Part shown: piece by piece, positions 1-5,910 of the stretch
Layout of the letters: each line of letters starts with the position of its first letter
How positions within the stretch are numbered: the stretch's first letter is position 1
Position numbers and translations under genes: made by a program
Origin: an uncultured bacterium
GTDB taxonomy: Bacteria; Gemmatimonadota; Gemmatimonadetes; Palauibacterales; KS3-K002
Assembly (NCBI GenBank): GCA_947581845.1
Contig: CANPVY010000273.1
Span: forward strand, 1 to 7,599
Direction of reading: 5' to 3'
DNA length: 7,599 nt
Notes under the pieces: model-generated
Database searches by the model: none
What the model was told of the DNA's origin: nothing
Seen by the model: the letters and a program-made list of their open reading frames with translations, nothing else

Positions 1-112
1 GGTCACGATCATCGATCATTCGGGCGCGGCCGAAGAGCTGCCGCTATCGCCGAAGACGGAAGTAGCGGACGCGATCCTCGATCGAGCCGAGCATCTCCTA
101 CCAAGTGAGTGA
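1..112 (+). CDS. coaBC: CoaBC C-terminal end (phosphopantothenoylcysteine decarboxylase / phosphopantothenate-cysteine ligase), partial
   Basis: This is the last 36 codons of a gene that begins before the window, read from base 2 to a TGA at 110-112. The visible peptide starts VTIIDHSG and continues through ELPLSPKTEVADAILDRA to a short acidic tail. This resembles the C-terminal end of the CoaB (ligase) domain of bifunctional CoaBC, where a strand of the type 'VTLID..G' is followed by 'LPLM.K.EVA..ILDR'. CoaBC joins cysteine to 4'-phosphopantothenate using CTP and then decarboxylates the product, two steps of coenzyme A synthesis. The stop overlaps the next gene by 8 bases, so the two are probably co-transcribed and translationally coupled. 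The assignment rests on a short C-terminal pattern and on position next to a family-4 uracil-DNA glycosylase, so it is probable rather than certain. Confidence 0.68.
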   Translation, partial: VTIIDHSGAAEELPLSPKTEVADAILDRAEHLLPSE

Positions 113-854
113 AGCTGCGACGCCGCGCGACCTCCTGATCCGCTATCTCAGACAGCGAGCGGAGCTGGGGGAGCGGGAGATCATTCTGGAGCGGCAGCGC
201 GCCTCGCAGCTGCTCGAGCGGCTGCACGGCGCGGGCGCGCCCGGCCCCGCCCGGCCGGCGACGGCCGCAGCGGCGAACGCGTTCGAGGCGTTGCGGGCGG
301 AGGTGCTCGGCTGTAGCCGCTGCCGGCTGGCGGAAGGCCGAACGACGGTGGTCTTCGGCGAGGGGGACGCCGAGGCCGATCTGCTGGTCGTGGGCGAGGC
401 GCCCGGCTACGAGGAGGACCGCTCCGGGCGGCCGTTTGTGGGCCCGGCGGGCCAGCTGCTGGACAAGATGCTGGCGGCGATCGGGTTCCGGCGCGACGAG
501 GTTTTCATCTGCAACGTCCTGAAATGCCGGCCGCCGCGGAACCGTGATCCTGTGGCAGATGAAGTTGCGAGCTGTCGGCCTTATCTTCGTAGGCAGGTGG
601 AACTCATCCAGCCGAAAGTGATCTGTGCCTTCGGCCGCTTCGCCGCTCAGACGCTGCTGGACACGGAGCTATCGCTGAATCGGCTGCGCGGTGTCACACA
701 TGAGTTCATGGGGGTACCGGTCGTCGTGAGTTACCATCCCGCAGCCCTGCTGAGGAACGCGAGTTGGAAGCGCCCGGCCTGGGAGGATCTGCAGGCGCTT
801 CGGCGCGTGTACGACGAGGCGGGCGGCAGAGAGCCAGGAGGCGAGCGTGGCTGA
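105..854 (+). CDS. udg: Family 4 uracil-DNA glycosylase (iron-sulfur type)
   Basis: The 249-residue protein should remove uracil from DNA as the first step of base excision repair. The catalytic domain covers about residues 60-240. It shows the family-4 motif GEAPG at 97-101, followed by an acidic patch (YEED, 102-105), the segment RPFVGPAGQLLDKML near 109-123, and the HPAALLRN motif at 211-218. Cysteines 70, 73, 141 and 157 have the spacing (CxxC, then two Cys 16 apart) expected of the four [4Fe-4S] ligands in the Thermus-type enzyme; Cys136 is extra. Residues 1-58 are an added N-terminal part: a charged, probably helical or coiled-coil stretch (about 5-42) and then an Ala/Pro-rich linker. 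The start is GTG at 105. It has no strong Shine-Dalgarno but overlaps the upstream stop by 8 bases, which suggests coupling. The gene also overlaps dnaB by 8 bases at its 3' end. Confidence 0.93.
   Translation: MSEAATPRDLLIRYLRQRAELGEREIILERQRASQLLERLHGAGAPGPARPATAAAANAFEALRAEVLGCSRCRLAEGRTTVVFGEGDAEADLLVVGEAPGYEEDRSGRPFVGPAGQLLDKMLAAIGFRRDEVFICNVLKCRPPRNRDPVADEVASCRPYLRRQVELIQPKVICAFGRFAAQTLLDTELSLNRLRGVTHEFMGVPVVVSYHPAALLRNASWKRPAWEDLQALRRVYDEAGGREPGGERG
836..841 (+). promoter_or_regulatory. Ribosome binding site of dnaB
   Basis: AGGAGG lies five bases before the GTG at 847, inside the last codons of the glycosylase gene. This strong Shine-Dalgarno fixes the GTG as the dnaB start, although DnaB homology proper begins about 30 codons later. 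It also shows that dnaB can recruit ribosomes independently of coupling. Confidence 0.8.
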
Positions 855-2268
855 CGCGCCAGTGATACCGGCCAGCGAGCGGGCTTCGGGGCCCGGGGTG
901 CGGGCCTGGGACGCGTTCGCGGAGCGCCAGGCCCCGTGGTCGCCGGAGGCCGAGATCTCGGTACTGGGAGGCATGCTGATCGACGCCGACGCGGTGGCGA
1001 AGGCCGTCGAGCTGGTGGAGGACGGCATGTTCTACCGGGAGGGCAACCGGCGGCTCTACCGGGCGATGCGGCGCCTGTTCGAGCGGGGCGAGGCGATCGA
1101 TCCGGTGACGCTGACCGAGGAGCTGCGGGCGAAGGGCGAGCTGGATATGGTCGGCGGCCCGGCCTACCTGGCCGAGCTGATGGAAGCGGTTCCCACGGCG
1201 GCGAACATCGAGTATCACGCCAAGATCCTCAGGGACAAGGCGATCTTGCGGCGGCTGATCGAGGCCTCGACGGAGACGGTGCGCGACGCCTTCGAGAGTG
1301 GCGGTGATGCGGTCGAGGACACGCTGGATCGGGCCGAGCAGCGCATCTTCGAGATCTCGCAGGCCGGCCGGCGCAAGGGCTTCATCTGGATCAAGGAGGT
1401 GCTCTGGCCGGCGTTCGAGCATATCGAGCGGCTGCAGCAGGCGAAGGGTGCGGTCACGGGAGTGCCGAGCGGGTTTCCCGATCTCGACAACCTGACCGCC
1501 GGTTTCCAGCGCTCGGACCTGATCGTGGTGGCGGGCCGTCCCTCGATGGGGAAGACATCGCTGGTGCTGAACATCGTGCAGCACGTCGCCATCGACCAGA
1601 GCGTTCCGGTCGCCTTCTTCTCGCTGGAGATGTCAAAGGAAGCGATCGTGCAGCGGCTGCTGTGTGCGGAGGGGCGGGTCAACTCGTCGAACCTGCGACG
1701 CGGCCGGCTGACGGAGCAGGAATACATGCAGCTGGCGACGGCGGCGGGCCACTTGAACACGGCACCGATCTGGATCGACGACACACCGGCGATCACGGCG
1801 CTCGAGTTGCGTGCGAAGGCGCGGCGGCTGCGTGCCGAAGTTGACCTCGGGTTGATCGTCGTTGACTACCTTCAGCTCATGCGCGGGCCGCGGGCGGAGA
1901 ACCGGGTGCAGGAGATCAGTGCGATCTCGGGCGCCCTGAAGGCGGTGGCCAAGGAGCTTGACGTGCCGCTGATCGCGCTGTCCCAGCTGTCGCGGGCGCC
2001 GGAGCAGCGGGGCGAGCACCGGCCGCAGCTCTCGGACCTGCGTGAGTCGGGGGCGATTGAGCAGGATGCCGACCTGGTCCTCTTCCTCTACCGGCCGGAG
2101 GTGTACCAGCGCGAGGCGCTGGATGCGACGGGCGAATCCCTGGAAGGCAAAGCGGAGCTGAACGTCGGCAAGCAGCGCAACGGGCCCACCGGAACGATCA
2201 ACCTATTCTTCCGCAAGGAGTACACCCGCTTCGAGTCCGTGTCACAGCGTGCGCCCGAGGGCGTCTAG
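847..2268 (+). CDS. dnaB: Replicative DNA helicase DnaB
   Basis: This 473-residue protein is the hexameric 5'-3' helicase that unwinds the replication fork and binds primase. After about 30 poorly conserved residues comes the DnaB N-terminal helical domain (about 31-135, beginning WSPEAEISVLGGML). A linker helix and the RecA-like DnaB C-terminal ATPase (about 185-465) follow. Visible motifs are Walker A GRPSMGKT at 230-237, the catalytic-glutamate segment FFSLEMS (Glu261), Walker B LIVVDYLQLM with Asp340, SQLSR at 379-383, and the conserved SDLRESGAIEQDAD at 396-409. The arginine-finger region KQRNG is at 442-446. Length is normal for the family, and the Walker A site, a common intein insertion point, is uninterrupted. 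Translation starts at GTG 847 behind a strong AGGAGG. The stop shares one base with the radA start (TAGTG), so the two are tightly coupled. Confidence 0.97.
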   Translation: MADAPVIPASERASGPGVRAWDAFAERQAPWSPEAEISVLGGMLIDADAVAKAVELVEDGMFYREGNRRLYRAMRRLFERGEAIDPVTLTEELRAKGELDMVGGPAYLAELMEAVPTAANIEYHAKILRDKAILRRLIEASTETVRDAFESGGDAVEDTLDRAEQRIFEISQAGRRKGFIWIKEVLWPAFEHIERLQQAKGAVTGVPSGFPDLDNLTAGFQRSDLIVVAGRPSMGKTSLVLNIVQHVAIDQSVPVAFFSLEMSKEAIVQRLLCAEGRVNSSNLRRGRLTEQEYMQLATAAGHLNTAPIWIDDTPAITALELRAKARRLRAEVDLGLIVVDYLQLMRGPRAENRVQEISAISGALKAVAKELDVPLIALSQLSRAPEQRGEHRPQLSDLRESGAIEQDADLVLFLYRPEVYQREALDATGESLEGKAELNVGKQRNGPTGTINLFFRKEYTRFESVSQRAPEGV

Positions 2269-3632
2269 TGCCCAAAGCCCGCACCGTCTTCCTCTGTAGC
2301 GAGTGCGGCGGCGAAACCTACCGGTGGCAGGGTCAGTGCCCGCACTGCGGGGCCTGGAACACACTGGTCGAGGAGCGGGTGCGGCCGACGGCGGCCGTCG
2401 AGCGCTTGGACCGCGGCGGGGCACGCGATGCCCGCGCCGTCGCGCTGTCGGAGGTCGAGGGCGTCGAGCGGCCGCGCTGGCGTATCGGGCTCGCCGAGTT
2501 GGACTTCGTGCTGGGCGGTGGTGTTGTCCCGGGCTCGCTGGTGCTGCTGGGCGGTGAGCCGGGGATCGGCAAGTCGACGCTGCTGTTGCAGGTCTCGGCG
2601 CGGCTGGCGGCCGCCGGCCACAAGGTGCTCTACGTGTCGGGCGAAGAGTCGGCCTACCAGGTGAAGTTGCGCGCGCAGCGCATACGCGAGTCGAGCGAGG
2701 ATGTCCTGATGCTGCCCGAGACCTCGGCCGAGGCGATCCTCGATCGGCTCGACGAACTGGAGCCGGACGTACTGGTGATCGACTCGATCCAGACGCTCTA
2801 CACCGACAGGCTGGAAGGGGCACCAGGCAGCGTGGCGCAGGTGCGCGAGGTGGCGGGCGCGCTGCAGCGCGTCGCCAAGCGTCGCGAGATGGCGACGTTC
2901 ATCGTCGGGCACGTGACCAAGGAAGGTGGGATCGCGGGACCCAAGACGCTGGAACACATCGTCGATGTGGTTCTCTACTTCGAGTCCCCGAGCGGGCTCG
3001 ATCACCGCATCGTCCGCGGGACCAAGAACCGCTTCGGCGCCGCCGATGAGATCGCGCTCTTCCGGATGGGCGCCGTCGGGCTGGAGCCGCTGGAGAACCC
3101 CTCGGCGCTGTTTCTGCAGGGTCGGCAGGATCGCGCCAGCGGCTCGGCCGTGGTCGCGGCGCTCGAGGGTACGCGGCCGGTGCTCGTGGAGGTCCAGGCG
3201 CTGGTCAACCGCTCGGTCTACAGCTCACCGCAGCGCGTGGCGACGGGCTTCGATGCGCGTCGGCTGGCGCTGCTGCTGGCGGTGCTGGAGCGCCGGGCGC
3301 GGCTGCGCACGTCGGACCTGGACGTGTTTCTCAATGTGGTGGGCGGTCTGCGGCTGGCGGAGCCGGCGGCGGACCTGGCGGTGGTCGCGGCGATCGCGTC
3401 AGCGATTCGCGACATTGTCCTGGATTCGGAGGTCGTCTTCGTCGGTGAGGTGGGATTGGGCGGCGAGATCCGACCGGTCCGCCAGGTCGAGCGTCGGCTG
3501 GTCGAGGCCGGGCGCCTGGGCTTCCAGCGAGCCTTCCTGGCGCGCTCGTCCGATGTCGTCGGCAAGGACTTCCCGGTAACGCTCGGGCGGGTCGCCGACG
3601 TCAAGGCGCTGATCGATGAGCTCTTCGGCTAG
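2268..3632 (+). CDS. radA: DNA repair helicase RadA (Sms)
   Basis: The 454-residue RadA is a DnaB-like, RecA-related helicase that extends recombination intermediates by branch migration during double-strand-break repair and transformation. The N-terminal zinc finger has the classic CxxC...CxxC arrangement at Cys10, Cys13, Cys24 and Cys27. The RecA-like ATPase follows, with Walker A GEPGIGKST at 96-104, the VSGEES segment near 123-128, Walker B-like DVLVIDSIQ at 167-175, and the RadA-specific KNRFG motif at 253-257. Residues from about 275 to the end form the Lon-protease-like scaffold domain, with the conserved GFDARRLALLLAVLERR run (327-343) and GEVGLGGEIRPV (393-404). The length is standard. 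The GTG start at 2268 shares its first base with the dnaB stop, and a weak GAGG lies seven bases upstream. Pairing with dnaB makes a replication-repair cassette. Confidence 0.97.
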   Translation: MPKARTVFLCSECGGETYRWQGQCPHCGAWNTLVEERVRPTAAVERLDRGGARDARAVALSEVEGVERPRWRIGLAELDFVLGGGVVPGSLVLLGGEPGIGKSTLLLQVSARLAAAGHKVLYVSGEESAYQVKLRAQRIRESSEDVLMLPETSAEAILDRLDELEPDVLVIDSIQTLYTDRLEGAPGSVAQVREVAGALQRVAKRREMATFIVGHVTKEGGIAGPKTLEHIVDVVLYFESPSGLDHRIVRGTKNRFGAADEIALFRMGAVGLEPLENPSALFLQGRQDRASGSAVVAALEGTRPVLVEVQALVNRSVYSSPQRVATGFDARRLALLLAVLERRARLRTSDLDVFLNVVGGLRLAEPAADLAVVAAIASAIRDIVLDSEVVFVGEVGLGGEIRPVRQVERRLVEAGRLGFQRAFLARSSDVVGKDFPVTLGRVADVKALIDELFG

Positions 3633-4326
3633 CGTCTGGGCCGTCATCGTCGCGGCGGGGCAGGGAAAGCGCTTCGGCTCGGAGGAGCCGAAGCAGTTCG
3701 CGCGACTGGCCGGTCGGCCGCTGGTGCTCTGGACGCTGGAGCCCTTCCGTGCTCACCCGTCCGTGGACGGTATCACCCTGGTCGTTCCAGCAGGTTACGT
3801 GGAGCAGCCGCCCGCCTGGCTGGCACGCCTGCAGGCCGAAGAGGTAACGGTCGTGGCAGGCGGCGATGCACGCACCGATTCCGTGCGCCTGGGGCTGGCG
3901 ACGGTGCCGGCTGCTGTGCCGCTGGTCGCCGTCCACGACGGCGCCCGCCCGCTGGTCAGCGAGTCCGTGATCAGCCGAGTGCTCGAGCGCGCGGGCCCCG
4001 GCAGAGGTGCGGTCGCGGGCCGGCGCCTCACCGACTCGCTGAAGCAGGTCGACGGCGCGGGAAGGGTGGTGCGCTCGCTGAGCCGGGAGGACCTCTGGCG
4101 TGCGGAAACGCCGCAGATCTTCCCCCGCGAGCTGATCGTGGACCTGCACCGCCGCGCGCAGGCCGACGGGTTCACGGCGTCGGATACCGCCGCCCTCTGC
4201 GAGCGCTACGCCGTGGAGGTCGTGCTAGTCGAGATCCGCGAGCCGAACCCGAAGGTGACGCATCCGGACGATCTGCCGCTCGTGGAGGCCTGGATCCGTC
4301 AGCGGCTGCAGCTATCCGAACCGTAG
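3616..4326 (+). CDS. ispD: 2-C-methyl-D-erythritol 4-phosphate cytidylyltransferase
   Basis: IspD joins CTP and 2-C-methyl-D-erythritol 4-phosphate to give CDP-methylerythritol, the third step of the MEP (non-mevalonate) isoprenoid pathway in the cytoplasm. The 236-residue length is typical. The CTP-binding loop AAGQGKRFGSEEPKQF is at 13-28, with Arg19 and Lys26 at the positions of the catalytic Arg20/Lys27 of the E. coli enzyme. VHDGARP at 106-112 supplies the metal/CTP aspartate (Asp108). Arg157 in SREDLW and Lys213 in NPKVTHPDDL match the substrate-binding Arg157 and Lys213. A Ser (141, in TDSLK) stands where E. coli has Thr140, a conservative change. ATG 3616 overlaps the radA end by 17 bases, with AAGGCG a few bases upstream. 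IspF, often the next gene elsewhere, is not adjacent here; tsaC follows after 15 bases. Confidence 0.96.
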   Translation: MSSSASVWAVIVAAGQGKRFGSEEPKQFARLAGRPLVLWTLEPFRAHPSVDGITLVVPAGYVEQPPAWLARLQAEEVTVVAGGDARTDSVRLGLATVPAAVPLVAVHDGARPLVSESVISRVLERAGPGRGAVAGRRLTDSLKQVDGAGRVVRSLSREDLWRAETPQIFPRELIVDLHRRAQADGFTASDTAALCERYAVEVVLVEIREPNPKVTHPDDLPLVEAWIRQRLQLSEP

Positions 4327-4341
4327 GCACGGGAACGGCAC

Positions 4342-5010
4342 GTGCAGGTCGAGCTCGTTCCAGCCCGAGGCGCCGCGGAGGTCGAGTTTGCGGCGCGGCG
4401 CGCGGCGGAAGTGCTGGCCGCGGGTGGGCTGGTCGTGCACCCGACCGAGACTGTCTACGGGATCGGCGGCGACGGGTCCCCTGAGAACAACGCACTCATC
4501 TCGCGTGTGAAGCGGCGCGAGCGGGCGCAGCCGCTGATTCTGCTGGCTCCCGATCTTGAGGCGCTGCGGGCGGCGCTTCCCGGCCTGGAGTGGCCGGCGG
4601 GTGCCGAGCAGCTGGCGCGCTCGTTCTGGCCCGGACCGCTGACGCTGGTCGTGCGCTGTGCGGGGGCGGCCGCCGGGCTGGTGGGGCCGGGGGGCGGTGT
4701 GGCGGTGCGGATCACGCCGGATCCGACGGTGGCGGCGATCCTGGCCTGCTGGCGCCGACCGATGACCTCGACGAGCGCGAACCTCAGCGGGCGCGAACCC
4801 GCACGAACGGTGGAGCAAGCTCTCGAGGTGTTCGCGGGACGGGGTGATTTGAACGAGGTGGAGCGGCCGCTGCTGGCCGTCGACGCGGGGACGACCCGGG
4901 GCGCGCAACCCTCCACGATCGTGAGCCTGGTCGAGTGGCCGCCGCGGCTGATACGCGAGGGACCCGTGAGCCGCCGGCAGCTCGTCGGCTGCGTGCCACA
5001 GCTCGCCTAG
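4342..5010 (+). CDS. tsaC: L-threonylcarbamoyladenylate synthase (TsaC/YrdC/YwlC family)
   Basis: The enzyme makes threonylcarbamoyl-AMP from threonine, bicarbonate and ATP. The Tsa partner proteins then transfer the group to A37 of ANN-decoding tRNAs (t6A). The whole 222-residue protein is one YrdC domain, without the extra C-terminal Sua5 domain, so TsaC is the better name. Motifs in order are HPTETVYG at 33-40, the KxR signature (Lys57-Arg59), SFWPGPLTLVV at 94-104, VAVRITP at 120-126, TSTSANLSG at 142-150 (with the SxN signature 145-147), PSTIV at 190-194 and the IREGPVS ending near 204-210. The KxR/SxN residues are the known nucleotide and substrate contacts. The GTG start at 4342 is chosen because it gives a normal N-terminus; its Shine-Dalgarno is weak. 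A tsaC-like gene followed by an LMW phosphatase gene is the same pairing as ywlC and ywlE in Bacillus. Confidence 0.93.
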   Translation: MQVELVPARGAAEVEFAARRAAEVLAAGGLVVHPTETVYGIGGDGSPENNALISRVKRRERAQPLILLAPDLEALRAALPGLEWPAGAEQLARSFWPGPLTLVVRCAGAAAGLVGPGGGVAVRITPDPTVAAILACWRRPMTSTSANLSGREPARTVEQALEVFAGRGDLNEVERPLLAVDAGTTRGAQPSTIVSLVEWPPRLIREGPVSRRQLVGCVPQLA

Positions 5011-5024
5011 CCAACAGGGGCGCG

Positions 5025-5513
5025 ATGCGGAAGGAAGACGAACCGACGACCTACAACATCCTGTTCGTCTGCACGGGCAACACGTGTCGCAGTCCGCTCG
5101 CTGAGGTGATTGCACGCCGTGCCCTGGAGCAGCGCGGTTGGGATCACGTGCGGGTCGATTCGGCCGGCACCTCGGCGGCCTGGGGTGCGCCGGCGTCGAC
5201 GGGCTCGTTAGAGGCGGCGGCGGAGATCGGCCTCGACCTCTCCACCCACCGGTCCCAGCCGCTCACCAAGGAGCTGGTGGAGCAGGCGGACATCATCCTG
5301 GCGATGACCCCCAGTCACCTGGCGGCCGTGGAGGCCATCGAGGGCGGCGCACAGGTCTCACTGTTAGGCGAGTTCATCAGCGGCCCCGGCGCGGGCGAGC
5401 CGATCGAGGATCCGTTGGGTGGTCCGCCTGAGGAGTACGAGGAGGTCCGCGACCGTATCGTGCGTGCGGTGGACGGGCTGCTCGATCGTCTCTCGGCTAT
5501 CCTGTCTCCCTGA
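5025..5513 (+). CDS. ywlE: Low-molecular-weight phosphatase, YwlE-like (probable protein arginine phosphatase)
   Basis: The 162-residue protein has the LMW protein-phosphatase fold. Its P-loop CTGNTCRS at 16-23 carries the nucleophile Cys16 and Arg22 (CX5R), and Asp129 in EDPLGG is the expected general acid. A frame open upstream to 4935 would add a low-complexity Arg/Ala stretch overlapping tsaC. I therefore start at ATG 5025, which has AGGGG four bases before it and puts the P-loop at the usual distance from the N-terminus. The residue after the loop Asn is Thr (Thr20). In B. subtilis YwlE the equivalent Thr11 favours phospho-arginine, whereas tyrosine phosphatases usually have Ile or Leu there. 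PLTKELVEQADIILAMT (79-95) and the DPLGG...Y segment also resemble YwlE. The activity call is inference, and an arginine kinase (McsB) is not visible in this window. The 3' end overlaps the opposite-strand pilin-like gene by 17 bases. Confidence 0.88.
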   Translation: MRKEDEPTTYNILFVCTGNTCRSPLAEVIARRALEQRGWDHVRVDSAGTSAAWGAPASTGSLEAAAEIGLDLSTHRSQPLTKELVEQADIILAMTPSHLAAVEAIEGGAQVSLLGEFISGPGAGEPIEDPLGGPPEEYEEVRDRIVRAVDGLLDRLSAILSP

Positions 5514-5538
5514 GTAGCCGCTCCGGTTCGCAGGCTAC
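5494..5538. terminator. Possible bidirectional stop region with two alternative hairpins
   Basis: Around the tail-to-tail gene ends, CGGCTA (5494-5499) can pair with TAGCCG (5515-5520), and GTAGCC (5514-5519) can pair with GGCTAC (5533-5538). The two 6-bp stems share bases and cannot form together. Neither is followed by a clear T-tract on either strand, so this is not a standard intrinsic terminator. It may slow polymerase between convergent genes or be chance. Confidence 0.25.
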
Positions 5539-5910
5539 CGCACCCTCGGTCCGGGCGGGCGGATAGGGTTCGGCATCACCCACGAATACCGAGCAGAAGT
5601 ACTCACCCGGATCCAGCTTGGTGCTTTCCGCGTGGCCTGCCCAGCCGCTGGGGCCCGCGCGCATCTCGATCTTGATGTCTTCTTCCGGAACGAAGGCGAG
5701 CTGTTCCAGGGTCTCGGCGTAGCGTGATCCCGCCCGGCTGTCGCTCGTCATCTGGTAGAAGATCTCCTGCGCGGTGACCAGGTTCCTCAGCTCCCCGCGC
5801 ATCGCGATGAGCTGTGCGGTCCGTCTGGCCCCGCTGAATCGCGCCGCGATGACCGCTGTGAGGACAACGATCAGCGCAAACACGATGGCGGTTTCGAGAA
5901 GCTTTCTCAT
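5497..5910 (-). CDS. Pilin-like (type IV pilin/T2SS pseudopilin-like) membrane-anchored protein
   Basis: The 137-residue protein begins with three residues and then a long hydrophobic helix (about 7-24), continuing as an amphipathic helix ending LRNLVTAQEIFYQ at 41-53. This is the pattern of a pilin alpha-1 helix, where 'L.nL.taQE.yy' is common. A glutamate (Glu6) sits at the edge of the hydrophobic run, like Glu5 of mature pilins. There is no Gly before the helix and almost no leader, so cleavage by prepilin peptidase is doubtful. The C-terminal half is a soluble domain with two cysteines (106 and 127) that could form the C-terminal disulfide loop of pilins. The segment EYFCSVFVG...GAVACE is typical of such pseudopilins. 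The start ATG overlaps the DDAH stop (ATGA), so translation is coupled to that gene. The function is unknown: a minor pilin or an uncleaved membrane-anchored relative. Confidence 0.72.
   Translation of the reverse strand: MRKLLETAIVFALIVVLTAVIAARFSGARRTAQLIAMRGELRNLVTAQEIFYQMTSDSRAGSRYAETLEQLAFVPEEDIKIEMRAGPSGWAGHAESTKLDPGEYFCSVFVGDAEPYPPARTEGAVACEPERLLRETG

Noticed and set aside
1534..1558. Intein in dnaB Walker A
   Set aside because: DnaB often hosts inteins here, but the motif and the flanking helicase sequence are continuous.
706..1584. 292-codon open frame on the - strand over udg and dnaB
   Set aside because: It lies opposite two clear genes, is Arg/His/Pro-rich without any motif, and is the expected by-product of GC-rich codon use.
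2265..3005. 246-codon - strand open frame over radA
   Set aside because: Shadow of radA; no domain and no plausible ribosome site, while the + strand has the zinc finger and Walker motifs.
4935..5024. Upstream extension of the ywlE-like gene to 4935
   Set aside because: It would overlap tsaC by 76 bases and add an Arg/Ala-rich stretch absent from the family; ATG 5025 has a nearby AGGGG.
4312..5115. 267-codon - strand open frame over tsaC
   Set aside because: Antisense to TsaC with all YrdC motifs on the + strand; the composition is low-complexity and basic.
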